A stretch of DNA of 64,000 bases. It comes from Usitatibacter palustris. GTDB taxonomy: Bacteria > Pseudomonadota > Gammaproteobacteria > Burkholderiales > Usitatibacteraceae. Positions 24,057-32,525 of this stretch are shown here, in pieces (position 1 is the stretch's first letter; every line of letters starts with the position of its first letter). The DNA is taken from NCBI RefSeq assembly GCF_013003985.1, contig NZ_CP053073.1, forward strand, positions 310,001 to 374,000, in the 5' to 3' direction. The notes beneath the pieces are model-generated. The model ran no database searches and was not told the DNA's origin. It was given only the letters and a program-made list of their open reading frames with translations. A program made the translations under genes and the position numbers.

Positions 24057-24461
24057 ATGCGCATTGAATCGGTCGATCGCCGCAGCTTCCTGGCCATATC
24101 CCGCGGCACGTTCGAGGACCCACTCGATCTCGACATTTCCGTGCGGGCGCAATCGTTCTCGGGCGAGACCTCGAACATCTTTCCGATGGGCGCTCCCCAG
24201 TTTCTCGCCGATCTCGAGCAGCTTGAGAAGACGAGGCGCGGAACGGCGAGCCTCGAAGGGACCGAGGACTTCCTCCTCACGTTCCAACCCTACGGAAGCA
24301 CCGGATCGATCTGGGTGACGGTCGTGATAACCGCCTTTCGCTATACGCCAATGCTCGCGGCCGAGGTCTCAACCGACCGACTGAGCTGTGGCTTCGAAAT
24401 TGCGGGAGAGTACTTCGGGCAGATGTGCGTGGAATTGCGCCAGGTCCTGGGCAACGAATAG
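24057..24461 (+). CDS. hypothetical protein, possibly WapI-like immunity family
   Basis: A 134-residue soluble protein. Features resembling WapI-type immunity proteins are the strand LDISVRAQSFSGE, the helix FLADLEQLEKTRRGTASLEG and the strand EDFLLTFQPYG. The resemblance is by pattern only, and no matching toxin gene lies nearby. ATG 24057 starts 6 bp after the preceding stop. Confidence 0.5.
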   Translation: MRIESVDRRSFLAISRGTFEDPLDLDISVRAQSFSGETSNIFPMGAPQFLADLEQLEKTRRGTASLEGTEDFLLTFQPYGSTGSIWVTVVITAFRYTPMLAAEVSTDRLSCGFEIAGEYFGQMCVELRQVLGNE

Positions 24462-24468
24462 CCCTGCG

Positions 24469-24996
24469 ATGGAAGCACCCGTACACATCGACGAGTACAA
24501 CCCCGCATGGCCGGCGCTGTTCGAGGCGGAGCGCGCATTGATCGCCAAGACCATCGGGCCGTGGCTCGCCGGACCCATCGAGCACATCGGCAGCACTGCG
24601 GTGCCGGGACTTGCCGCCAAACCCGTCATCGATATCATGGCGCCCGTTGTGAACCTTACCGACTCCCAACCGACATTGGAACGGCTTCGCGCGCTTTCGT
24701 ACTGCTACTTTCCATACCGGAGCGAAGTGATGCACTGGTTCTGCAAGCCCAGCCCCGAGCTGCGAACGCATCACCTGCACCTCGTTCCATTCCAGAGCCC
24801 GCTGTGGTTCGAGCGCATTGTGTTTCGCGACCTGCTCCGCAACAATCCGGATATCGCGAACGAGTACGCGCAGTTGAAGCGTCACCTTGCGGAGCTGCAC
24901 CGCTACGATCGCGAGCTCTACACCGATTCGAAGGCGCCGTTCATCGCGCGTGTCATGCGCGATCACGGTGTTCGACCCGCCCATGAAGTGAAGTGA
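24469..24996 (+). CDS. GrpB family (UPF0157) protein
   Basis: A 175-residue protein of the GrpB/UPF0157 family: the motif HIGSTAVPGLAAKPVIDIMAPV with preceding WPALFEAERALI, and RTHHLHLVPFQSPLWFERIVFRDLLR. The fold is nucleotidyltransferase-like (KpsM/NT superfamily) and the activity is unproven. GrpB domains often occur fused to dephospho-CoA kinase; here it stands alone. ATG 24469 follows the previous stop by 7 bp. Confidence 0.88.
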   Translation: MEAPVHIDEYNPAWPALFEAERALIAKTIGPWLAGPIEHIGSTAVPGLAAKPVIDIMAPVVNLTDSQPTLERLRALSYCYFPYRSEVMHWFCKPSPELRTHHLHLVPFQSPLWFERIVFRDLLRNNPDIANEYAQLKRHLAELHRYDRELYTDSKAPFIARVMRDHGVRPAHEVK

Positions 24997-25007
24997 AAGG
25001 AGGCGTC

Positions 25008-25409
25008 ATGGCAACGAAGAAATCCGGATTGGCCAGTGGCGAAGATGCGTCCGAGCGGATCGACGCGCGAATCAAGGAGCTCGGTGACTGGCGCGGGAAA
25101 ACACTCGCGAAGCTCCGCGCCTTGATCAAGGAAGCCGATCCCGACGTCGTCGAGGAATGGAAGTGGAATGTTCCGGTGTGGTCGCATGACGGCCTGATCT
25201 GCACGGGCGAGAGCTATACGAAGGCCGTGAAGCTGACTTTCGCAAAAGGGGCGTCCGTGAAGGATCCCTCCAAGCTCTTCAACTCGAGCCTCGAGGGGAA
25301 CACGAGACGCGCGATCGACGTCCCGAAGGATGCGCAGATCGACGAGAAGGCGTTCAAGACCCTCATTCGCGCGGCCGTGACGCTGAACAAGTCCAAGGCC
25401 AGGGGCTAG
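25008..25409 (+). CDS. DUF1801 domain protein
   Basis: A 133-residue protein with the DUF1801 core: WRGKTLAKLRALIKEADPDVVEEWKWNVPVW, then SHDGLICTGESY and a closing VKLTFAKGASVKDP. The family has an alpha/beta fold similar to YdhG/frataxin-like proteins, and its role is unknown. ATG 25008 has AAAGGAGG 4 bp upstream. The C-terminus is lysine-rich. Confidence 0.85.
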   Translation: MATKKSGLASGEDASERIDARIKELGDWRGKTLAKLRALIKEADPDVVEEWKWNVPVWSHDGLICTGESYTKAVKLTFAKGASVKDPSKLFNSSLEGNTRRAIDVPKDAQIDEKAFKTLIRAAVTLNKSKARG

Positions 25410-25422
25410 CAGGCGGGCCGGC

Positions 25423-25866
25423 GTGATTCGGCGCATCGAGCCGAAGGACGTGGACGAGACGCTGCGCGTGTTCCGCGACGCGTGCACGGCCTCGCATCCG
25501 TTCCTGAAGCCGGAGTTCATCGAAGCGACCGAACGCAAGATGCGAGAGCGCACGCTCTTCGAGTTTCATACCGATGTGCTGGACGAAGGCGGAATCCGGG
25601 CGCTCCTGTGCCGCAATGGCTGGGGTGTCGAGGCGCTCTTCGTCGATCCGCATTTTCAATCGCAGGGCCTTGGCAAGCGAATGCTCGACCACCTCAAGGC
25701 GCAGACGAATGTCGTCCAGCTCTGCGTCTTCGCGCAGAACCCGCGGGCGATCCGGTTCTACCAGCGCGAGGAGTTCTACGCCCTGAAGATCATCGACCAT
25801 CGCGAAACGGGCGAGTCGCTGGTCGTGCTCAAATGGGAAGGCAAGAATCCGGTCGTAACCTCCTGA
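25423..25866 (+). CDS. GNAT family N-acetyltransferase
   Basis: A 147-residue GNAT. Strand VEALFVDPHF leads to QSQGLGKRMLDHL (Q-x-x-G-x-G), and NPRAIRFYQREEFYALKII gives the motif B helix and final strand. It resembles the YjaB-type group, but not closely enough for a symbol. It starts at GTG 25423 after the DUF1801 gene. Acceptor unknown. Confidence 0.82.
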   Translation: MIRRIEPKDVDETLRVFRDACTASHPFLKPEFIEATERKMRERTLFEFHTDVLDEGGIRALLCRNGWGVEALFVDPHFQSQGLGKRMLDHLKAQTNVVQLCVFAQNPRAIRFYQREEFYALKIIDHRETGESLVVLKWEGKNPVVTS

Positions 25867-25874
25867 GGCCTCGC

Positions 25875-26108
25875 GTGGAGTTCGCACACTTGCCCAACAG
25901 AGTCGTCCAATCGATCAACAATGAGACCGGCGATCACTGCATCGATATCTTCGTGCGTGACGACGGTACGTTTGGCTATGAGGAGTACCGGAGAGATCAT
26001 GAGGACCTGCGGGGATGGTTTTCCCTGCAGCGGTTCGGCGGCCAAACGTTCGCGAGCGAAGCCGAGGCGCTCGGGCATGCGAGCAAGGCCGTCGACTACG
26101 TCAAATGA
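25875..26108 (+). CDS. small conserved hypothetical protein
   Basis: A 77-residue soluble protein from GTG 25875. The pattern CIDIFVRDDGTFGYEEYRRDHEDLRGWFSLQRF followed by a closing helix EAEALGHASKAVDYV is seen in many proteobacteria as a short uncharacterised protein. The real start is uncertain, because the open frame runs far upstream inside the GNAT gene. It is coupled to the next gene by an ATGA overlap. Confidence 0.6.
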   Translation: MEFAHLPNRVVQSINNETGDHCIDIFVRDDGTFGYEEYRRDHEDLRGWFSLQRFGGQTFASEAEALGHASKAVDYVK

Positions 26109-26521
26109 CTGACATGCCAACGCGCACGGCTTCCTGCCATTGCGGTCAACTGCGCATCGTCGTGAATGCGGAGCCGAGGATCGTCGGACTCTGTCACTGC
26201 CTCGCGTGCCAGCAACGAACCGGGAGCGTCTTCGCCGCACTTGCTGGCTTCCCCGGCCCGTACCAGGTCTTCGGCAAGGCCACCGAGTATGTGAGGGCCG
26301 GCGACCAGGGAGCGAAGTTTCGCTTTCGCTTCTGTCCCGTGTGCGGCACGAACCTCTTCCACACCGAGGAGGGCGTTTCGCGCGATAGTGTGAGCGTGGC
26401 TGTGGGAGCGTTCGCTGATCCGAACTTTCCCCCGCCGAAGTTTTCAATCTACGATTGCCGGCGCCATCCTTGGGTCCAGTTGCCACCGGGCACGACGGCC
26501 TTCGAGAAGGATCCCGAGTAG
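26105..26521 (+). CDS. GFA family (glutathione-dependent formaldehyde-activating type) protein
   Basis: A 138-residue zinc protein of the GFA family: ASCHCGQLRI, LCHCLACQQRTG and FRFCPVCGTNL supply the cysteine pairs of the two zinc sites. Paralogues with the same cysteine pattern include glutathione-dependent formaldehyde activators, but most are of unknown substrate. ATG 26105 overlaps the previous stop; ATG 26114 is an alternative. Confidence 0.85.
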   Translation: MTDMPTRTASCHCGQLRIVVNAEPRIVGLCHCLACQQRTGSVFAALAGFPGPYQVFGKATEYVRAGDQGAKFRFRFCPVCGTNLFHTEEGVSRDSVSVAVGAFADPNFPPPKFSIYDCRRHPWVQLPPGTTAFEKDPE

Positions 26522-26530
26522 GAGCGCGTG

Positions 26531-26941
26531 ATGGATTTGCTCGTCAACATCGACGTCGATGATCTCGGCCGCGCCACGGATTTCTACACGCGCGCGTTCG
26601 GGCTCAAGGTGAGCCGCCGTTTCGGCGAAGGGGGCGTTGAGCTCATGGGCGCCTCCGCTCCCATCTATCTCCTGGTGAAGGCGGCCGGCACGCCAGCGTC
26701 GAAGCAGTCGAACCAGGCCCGCACCTACGAGCGGCACTGGACGCCGGTTCATCTCGACATCGTCGTGAAGGACATCGATGCCGCCGTCCACCAGGCAGTC
26801 GCGGCCGGCGCGAAGGTCGAACAGCCGGCGCGATCGAGCAACTGGGGCAAGCTCGCGCTCATGTCCGATCCATTCGGCCACGGCTTCTGTCTCGTGCAAT
26901 TCGTCGGGAGGGGCTATGACGAGATCGCCACGCCCGCCTGA
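26531..26941 (+). CDS. VOC family protein
   Basis: A 136-residue single-domain VOC protein: LLVNIDVDDLGRATDFYTRAFGLKVS in the first module and PVHLDIVVKDIDAAVHQAVAAGAKVEQPA then MSDPFGHGFCLVQF in the second. The metal ligand histidine of PVHLDI is present; the usual final glutamate is replaced by glutamine (LVQF). AGGAG lies 5 bp before the ATG. Substrate unknown. Confidence 0.8.
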   Translation: MDLLVNIDVDDLGRATDFYTRAFGLKVSRRFGEGGVELMGASAPIYLLVKAAGTPASKQSNQARTYERHWTPVHLDIVVKDIDAAVHQAVAAGAKVEQPARSSNWGKLALMSDPFGHGFCLVQFVGRGYDEIATPA

Positions 26942-26956
26942 TCGGCGCGAGCGCTC

Positions 26957-27175
26957 ATGAAGCATCCGATCGCAGTCGCGTTTGCGGTGGCGGTCGTGTT
27001 GACGCTGGCGCTCGTTGGTCTCGCCTATGCGATCTATCCCGCGCAGCAGGCGCCCTGGCCGATGGCCCTCGCGATGGCGGCTTTCCCGTTCATCTGGTTC
27101 TTCGCCTGGCTGATCACGAATGCCATGGGCTGGTGGCGCGATACGACGAAAGGAGCCGAACGCGATGACCCGTGA
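26957..27175 (+). CDS. small two-pass membrane protein
   Basis: A 72-residue protein with two transmembrane segments (AVAFAVAVVLTLALVGLAYAIY and MALAMAAFPFIWFFAWLIT) and a charged C-terminus. It overlaps the methyltransferase start by 11 bp, suggesting translational coupling. No family recognised. Confidence 0.65.
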   Translation: MKHPIAVAFAVAVVLTLALVGLAYAIYPAQQAPWPMALAMAAFPFIWFFAWLITNAMGWWRDTTKGAERDDP

Positions 27176-27980
27176 CGCCAACCTCGGACAGCGCCCGGAC
27201 AATTGGGCGCACGGAAACACCTACGAACGTTACGTCGGACGCTGGAGCCGGAAGGTCGCGCCGGAGTTTCTCGCGTGGTTGAACATGCCACCGAACCGAC
27301 GGTGGGTCGACGTGGGATGCGGCACCGGAGCGCTTTGCGCTGCGATTCTCGATCGCTGTTCGCCCGCCTCCGTCACGGGCGTCGAGCCGTCGGAGGGATT
27401 CCTCAAGACCGCGAAGGAAAATCTCGCGGGACGGGCCACGTTCCACGTGGGGAGTGCGACGGCGCTGCCACTCGGTAATGCGTCGGCCGACGTCGTGGTC
27501 TCGGGCCTCGTGTTGAACTTCGTGCCCGACCAGCCCGCGGCCGTTCGCGAGATGGCGCGCGTCGCGGACAAGGGCGCAACGATCGCCGCCTATGTCTGGG
27601 ACTACGCGGGAAAAATGGATCTCATGACGTATTTCTGGAATGCGGCGGTCGCGCTCGACCCGAAGGTCGTGAACCTGGTGGAGAGCCTTCGCTTCCCGGT
27701 GTGTCGTCCCGAGGGGCTCGAGAGCCTTTTCACCGGTGCCGGATTGAAGGGCGTCGAAGTGTCGGCCGTGGACATCCCGACGAACTTCGCCGACTTCGAG
27801 GATTACTGGCAGCCGTTTCTCGGTGGCCAGGGACCGGCGCCTTCGTACGCCATGTCGCTCGATGAAGCGTCGAGGTCGCGGCTGCGCGATCGCCTGCGCG
27901 AGAGCGTGCCCATTGCCTACGACGGCTCCATTCCCATGACGGCCCGGGCCTGGGCGGTTCGAGCAGTCGTTCTCGGATGA
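27165..27980 (+). CDS. class I SAM-dependent methyltransferase
   Basis: A 271-residue Rossmann-fold methyltransferase. Motif I is WVDVGCGTGALCAAIL, motif II region VTGVEPSEGFL, motif post-II VGSATALPLGNASADVVVS, and the VLNFVPDQPAAVREMARVADKG segment is typical of UbiE/methyltransferase-11 proteins. The C-terminal part is an extra lid that sets substrate. ATG 27165 has AAAGGAG about 10 bp upstream. The acceptor is unknown. Confidence 0.88.
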   Translation: MTRDANLGQRPDNWAHGNTYERYVGRWSRKVAPEFLAWLNMPPNRRWVDVGCGTGALCAAILDRCSPASVTGVEPSEGFLKTAKENLAGRATFHVGSATALPLGNASADVVVSGLVLNFVPDQPAAVREMARVADKGATIAAYVWDYAGKMDLMTYFWNAAVALDPKVVNLVESLRFPVCRPEGLESLFTGAGLKGVEVSAVDIPTNFADFEDYWQPFLGGQGPAPSYAMSLDEASRSRLRDRLRESVPIAYDGSIPMTARAWAVRAVVLG

Positions 27981-28036
27981 CGGCGGCAAGACATGGGAAG
28001 TAAACTGGATAGCGGTGGACACCCAGAGTTGAGTCG

Positions 28037-28492
28037 ATGCACATCGAACAGGACGATCTCACGCGCACCGAAGTACACGACCTGCTGCGCGAGCATCTGG
28101 CCAACATGTACGAGCTCTCGCCGCCCTTCAGCGTGCATGCGCTCGATCTGTCGAAGCTTCGCGCACCCGGCATCACGTTCTGGACCGTGTGGGACGGCGG
28201 GCTCCTCCTCGGCTGCGGCGCGCTGAAAGAGCTCGACGCAACGCACGGCGAAGTGAAGTCGATGCGCACGCCCAGCGCGCTTCGCCGCAAGGGTGCGGGG
28301 CGCGCGGTGCTCGAGCACATCGTCGCCGAGGCGAGGTCACGCGGCTACCGGCGCCTCAGCCTGGAGACCGGCTCGATCGATGCGTTCAAGCCGGCGCGCA
28401 AGCTCTACGAGAGTTTCGGATTCACCGACTGCGGGCCGTTCGCCGATTACAAGCCCGATGCCAACAGCACCTTCATGTCGCTCGCGCTGTGA
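28037..28492 (+). CDS. GNAT family N-acetyltransferase
   Basis: A 151-residue GNAT: strand GEVKSMRTPSA, loop LRRKGAGRAVLEHI (R-x-x-G-x-G), and motif B FKPARKLYESFGFTDCGPF with the conserved tyrosine. It resembles the putative-acetyltransferase group of about 150 residues with an N-terminal HEHLANMYELSPP-like region. It starts after a 56 bp gap. Substrate unknown. Confidence 0.82.
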   Translation: MHIEQDDLTRTEVHDLLREHLANMYELSPPFSVHALDLSKLRAPGITFWTVWDGGLLLGCGALKELDATHGEVKSMRTPSALRRKGAGRAVLEHIVAEARSRGYRRLSLETGSIDAFKPARKLYESFGFTDCGPFADYKPDANSTFMSLAL

Positions 28493-28506
28493 GCTAGGTC
28501 GCCGCG

Positions 28507-28929
28507 ATGAGCCCCCAGGCCAAGATGCGCATCGCGACGGTTCTCGTCGCGATCGGGGCCAACGCGCTGCACATCTACCTCGCGGCGATCTCACGGGTCG
28601 GAGGGGTGGCCGCGTTCATCGCCCAGCGCGAGAGGGAATACGCCCTCTCGACGTGCTTCGAGTGCACGCTGACCAACGACTTCGTGATCCACGTCCTCTG
28701 GTTCGGCGGCCCGTTCTACCTGCTCGCCGCCGCGGCGTTCACGACCCGCTCGTCCTCCATCATCGGGTGGACGATCGCCGCGATCGTGGGCCTGGTGGTC
28801 GTCGACATCGCCTGGTACCCGAGCAGCGGCCAGGGCGACTGGTACGTCGTTCTCTCGCCTATCGTCTTCGGCGTGATCGCGGCCGTCGCGCTGCTGGTGC
28901 TGGTTCTCGCCGGCAACCGGCGCGGTTAG
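28507..28929 (+). CDS. integral membrane protein, unknown family
   Basis: A 140-residue membrane protein with about four transmembrane segments (ATVLVAIGANALHIYLAA, VIHVLWFGGPFYLLAAAAF, IIGWTIAAIVGLVVVDIAW, IVFGVIAAVALLVLVLA). A loop holds two cysteines (STCFECTLTND), a CxxC pair that could bind metal or form a disulfide. ATG 28507 follows the GNAT stop by 14 bp. No function assigned. Confidence 0.6.
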   Translation: MSPQAKMRIATVLVAIGANALHIYLAAISRVGGVAAFIAQREREYALSTCFECTLTNDFVIHVLWFGGPFYLLAAAAFTTRSSSIIGWTIAAIVGLVVVDIAWYPSSGQGDWYVVLSPIVFGVIAAVALLVLVLAGNRRG

Positions 28930-28940
28930 ACTTGCGCATC

Positions 28941-29513
28941 GTGATCCTCACCGTCATCCGATTCGCACCCGTGGGGGCCCTGCTGCTCATCGGCCTCGTT
29001 GCAGCCGGCTGCGGCAAGAAGCCCGCGGCGGCCGGGCCGAGCGAGATGCAGACCGTGTGCGAAGGGCAGCCGCTGCGCACGGTGGAGCGCCGCGAGCAGG
29101 CCCAGCAGGACGGCTATGACATCGACCGCCGTTTCGACTGCATCACGAAGGAATCGTGGGCCGCGAACCAGCAGTACCGCGATCGAGCGGCATCGACCCG
29201 GAACATGGAGTCGGTGCAGCCCGTCGACATCGTCCTCGTCGACGTGAACACCGCGACGCAGGAAGAAATTGCAGTTGTAATTACGGTCAGCCGCGAGACC
29301 GCCGCGCAGATCATCGTCGAGCGCGGGATCCGCCGCTTCAAGGACTGGCCCGATCTCACGAGCCGAATCAAGGCGTTCCGCGATCCGCAGGCGGCCGTGG
29401 CCGCCTCGACGTGCGGCCTGACGGTCGACGGGAAAAGCCTCGAGGGCGTACCGCCCAACGGCCTGATGGCCGCTCGTCTGAGAGAGACCTACCGGGACTA
29501 CAACCGCAGGTAA
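28941..29513 (+). CDS. lipoprotein with ComEA-type helix-hairpin-helix
   Basis: A 190-residue protein with lipobox (LLLIGLVAAGC, Cys about residue 22) and a C-terminal helix-hairpin-helix of the ComEA/DUF655 type (VDVNTATQEEIAVVITVSRETAAQIIVE). The HhH usually binds DNA; finding it in a lipoprotein fits a periplasmic DNA-binding role, as in ComEA, but this is inference. Start GTG 28941; TTG 28932 is an alternative. Two cysteine pairs may form disulfides. Confidence 0.6.
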   Translation: MILTVIRFAPVGALLLIGLVAAGCGKKPAAAGPSEMQTVCEGQPLRTVERREQAQQDGYDIDRRFDCITKESWAANQQYRDRAASTRNMESVQPVDIVLVDVNTATQEEIAVVITVSRETAAQIIVERGIRRFKDWPDLTSRIKAFRDPQAAVAASTCGLTVDGKSLEGVPPNGLMAARLRETYRDYNRR

Positions 29514-29584
29514 ACTGGGCGCAAACGATAATCGCTTTCCCGCGCACGTACTTCGCAGATGTCGCAACCCGGTTGGTTTCCTCG

Positions 29585-32503
29585 ATGATCCGTCTCGTTA
29601 TCGCCGCGCTCCTGCTTGCGGCCGGATCGTTTTCCGTCGTCGCGCACGACGTGAACCCGGTCGATCCGGCCAAGCTCGCGATCACCCAGTACCGCATCGA
29701 CGCCTGGGCGACCGAGCAGGGCTTGCCGATGAACACCGTGCAGTCCGTCTTCCAGGGCCGCGACGGCCAACTCTGGATCGGCACCGGCGGCGGACTCACG
29801 CGGTTCGATGGCATCCGCTTCGCCTCCTTCGAAGCGTCTTCGCAACCCGATCCCACCGCGCGCCCGGTTTTCGGATTTACCGAGGATCCCGACGGCACGC
29901 TCTGGATCGGCCACTCGCGTGGCGCCTCGCGCTATCGCGACGGGCGCTTCGAGCGGGCGTGGCCCGACGAGCTCCTCGAGGGCCGCCGTGTCTGGGCCTT
30001 CGCGCGCGCCCACGACGGCGTCATGTGGGCGGCCACCGAGAACGGCCTCGTCCGGTGGGAGAAGGGTGAGGCGAAGATCTTCAAGGAGGCCGACGGTCTT
30101 CCGACACGTCGCCTGCGCGCGCTCGCCTTCGACAAGGACGGAACGCTGTGGATCGCGACGACCGGTGGCGGTCTCGTGTCCTACGCCGGCGGCAAGTTCA
30201 ACGCGCTCAAGCCCGAGCACGGATTCCCGCACCTCGAAGTGCGCCACGTCCTGGCCGATCCCGCGGGTGGCGTCTGGGCCGCGACCGCCGGCGGCGGGCT
30301 CGTGCGCGTGCAGGACGGCAAGATTCGCATCTACGGCGTGGCCGAGGGCCTGCCCACCGAACAGCTCACCTATCTCGCGCGCGACAACGACGGCTCGCTC
30401 TGGATCGGCACGTGGGGCGCGGGTGTAGTCCGCATGACCGCGGGACGGTTCGTCGCGATCTCCACGGCGAACGGACTTGCGGGCGACCAGATCTGGTCCG
30501 TGCACGTGGATCGCGAAGGCAGCGTGTGGATCGGCACCTGGCATGGCGGTCTCAATCGCATCAGCAAGCGGTCGTTCGTGGTGTTCGGCAAGCCCGAGGG
30601 CCTCTCCGGCGACAACACGCGTTCGGTGATTCACGCGCGCGACGGCGTCACGTGGGTCGCGACCGCGGGTGGCGGCGTGAATCGCATCGAGGGCGGCAAG
30701 GTCACGGCGAAGTTCGGCGTGAAGGAGGGGCTCTCGACCGAAGAGGCCTCGGCCCTGTTCGAGGACCGCGACGGCGCCATCTGGATCGCGACCTACACCG
30801 GCGGCATCGCGCGGCTGAAGAACAACAAGATCGAGAACTTCGGAACCGCGCACGGCATTCCGAACGTCGATGTGCGCGTGGTGTATCGCGATCGCAGCGG
30901 CATCCTCTGGGTCGGCACTTCATCGGGGCTCGCGCAGTTCGACGGCAAGCGCTTCATTGCTGTCCCGGGGCTGGGCGCGCAGGACGAGGGCATCACCACG
31001 ATCCTCGAGGAGCGCAGCGGCACCCTCTGGATCGGAACCGCAGGCGCGGGCCTGATTCGCCACCGCGACGGCAAGTTCGAACGCTTCATGCGCAAGGACG
31101 GGCTCGCATCCAACTGGATCGTCGCGCTGCACGAGGACGCGAACGGCACGCTGTGGATCGGCACCAACGGCGAAGGCATCACGCGCTACAAGAACGGCCA
31201 GTTCAAGAGCATCCGGCTCGCCGACGGACTCTGGGACGGCCTCGCGCAGGCCATCCTCGAGGACAGCTCCGGTCATTTCTGGATCACGTGCAACCGCGGC
31301 TTCTACCGCGTGGCGCGCGCCGACCTCGACGCATTTGCCGACGGGCTCACGTCGAAGGTGTTGTCGACGGGCTACGGGCCGGTGGATGCGTTGCGCTCGA
31401 CCACGTTCGCCGGCGGCCTGCAGAACGCCGGAGCGATCGACGCAAGCGGCCGCGTCTGGCTGCCGTCGCTTCGCGGACTCGTGATCGTCGATCCCATGCG
31501 GCTTCCCGAATCGGGCACGCCGCCGGCCGTGAGCGTTTCGGAAATCACCGTGAACGGCGTGGGCGCGCCGCCGGGCGGTGAGATCATCCTGCCGCCGGGT
31601 TCCGCACCGCTCTCCATTCGCTATTCGTCGGAGACACTGCTCAACGCCGACCGCGTTCGCTTCCGCTACAAGATGGACGGCATGACGCGCGACTGGGTCG
31701 AGGCGGGCAAGTCGCGCGAGGCGTCGTTTCCGGCGCTGCCGCATGGCACCTACAGCTTCCACGTCGCCGGCTCGATCGACGGCCGCCGCTGGCAGGAGCT
31801 CGAGAAGCCGCTGGCGATCACGGTGCAGCCGCACTTCTACCAGACGGCGTGGTTCACGGTGCTCGCGGTGCTGGTCGCAATGGCCACGGGCGCCGCACTC
31901 TTCCGGCTACGCGTGCACCAGTTGCGCCGCCATCACGCCGAGATGGAAGAGCTGGTCGCGATCAAGACCGAGGAACTGCGCATCGCCAACGAGCACCTCT
32001 CGCGCCTGTCGTTCGCCGATGCGCTCACCGGCCTCCCCAATCGCCGCCGCCTCGACGAGGTGCTCGACACCGAGTGGCGTCGCGCCGCGCGCCAGGAGAC
32101 TTCACTCGCCGTCGTGATCGCGGACATCGACGCGTTCAAGGCCTACAACGATGCGCTGGGCCATCCGCGCGGGGACGCTTGCCTGATCGAGGTGGCCGAC
32201 GTCATCCGTGAAGCGACGAGCCGCGCGAGCGATTTCGCTGCGCGTTACGGCGGCGAGGAGTTCGTCATCCTCATCCCGAGCGCGGATCACGCCGTTGCGC
32301 TGGCGTTCGCCGAATCGCTGCGCCGCGCGATCGAAGCCAAGGGCATCGCGCATCCGGCCTCGACCGTCGCGCCGGTAGTGACGATCAGCCTCGGAGTCGC
32401 CGCGCGCGTGCCCGCGCCGGGCAGTACGTGGGCGCCGCTGGTCGCCGAAGCCGATGCCGCGCTGTACCGTGCCAAGCAGGAAGGCCGAAACCGGGTACGG
32501 TAG
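29585..32503 (+). CDS. periplasmic propeller/Y_Y_Y sensor with GGDEF diguanylate cyclase
   Basis: A 972-residue transmembrane sensor. After a signal peptide, residues about 25-640 contain around 14 two-component-regulator propeller repeats (LWIGTGGGLTRF-type, recurring as LWIGT). A Y_Y_Y domain follows (about 645-745), then one transmembrane segment (about 754-775), a short coiled linker and a GGDEF domain (about 806-972) with active-site RYGGEEF. The inhibitory RxxD site (RASD) is present before it. It should make cyclic di-GMP in response to an unknown periplasmic ligand. Sensors of this type usually carry a histidine kinase; the diguanylate cyclase output is the less common variant. Confidence 0.88.
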   Translation: MIRLVIAALLLAAGSFSVVAHDVNPVDPAKLAITQYRIDAWATEQGLPMNTVQSVFQGRDGQLWIGTGGGLTRFDGIRFASFEASSQPDPTARPVFGFTEDPDGTLWIGHSRGASRYRDGRFERAWPDELLEGRRVWAFARAHDGVMWAATENGLVRWEKGEAKIFKEADGLPTRRLRALAFDKDGTLWIATTGGGLVSYAGGKFNALKPEHGFPHLEVRHVLADPAGGVWAATAGGGLVRVQDGKIRIYGVAEGLPTEQLTYLARDNDGSLWIGTWGAGVVRMTAGRFVAISTANGLAGDQIWSVHVDREGSVWIGTWHGGLNRISKRSFVVFGKPEGLSGDNTRSVIHARDGVTWVATAGGGVNRIEGGKVTAKFGVKEGLSTEEASALFEDRDGAIWIATYTGGIARLKNNKIENFGTAHGIPNVDVRVVYRDRSGILWVGTSSGLAQFDGKRFIAVPGLGAQDEGITTILEERSGTLWIGTAGAGLIRHRDGKFERFMRKDGLASNWIVALHEDANGTLWIGTNGEGITRYKNGQFKSIRLADGLWDGLAQAILEDSSGHFWITCNRGFYRVARADLDAFADGLTSKVLSTGYGPVDALRSTTFAGGLQNAGAIDASGRVWLPSLRGLVIVDPMRLPESGTPPAVSVSEITVNGVGAPPGGEIILPPGSAPLSIRYSSETLLNADRVRFRYKMDGMTRDWVEAGKSREASFPALPHGTYSFHVAGSIDGRRWQELEKPLAITVQPHFYQTAWFTVLAVLVAMATGAALFRLRVHQLRRHHAEMEELVAIKTEELRIANEHLSRLSFADALTGLPNRRRLDEVLDTEWRRAARQETSLAVVIADIDAFKAYNDALGHPRGDACLIEVADVIREATSRASDFAARYGGEEFVILIPSADHAVALAFAESLRRAIEAKGIAHPASTVAPVVTISLGVAARVPAPGSTWAPLVAEADAALYRAKQEGRNRVR

Positions 32504-32525
32504 CGGTTCAACGAAAGGAAATTCC

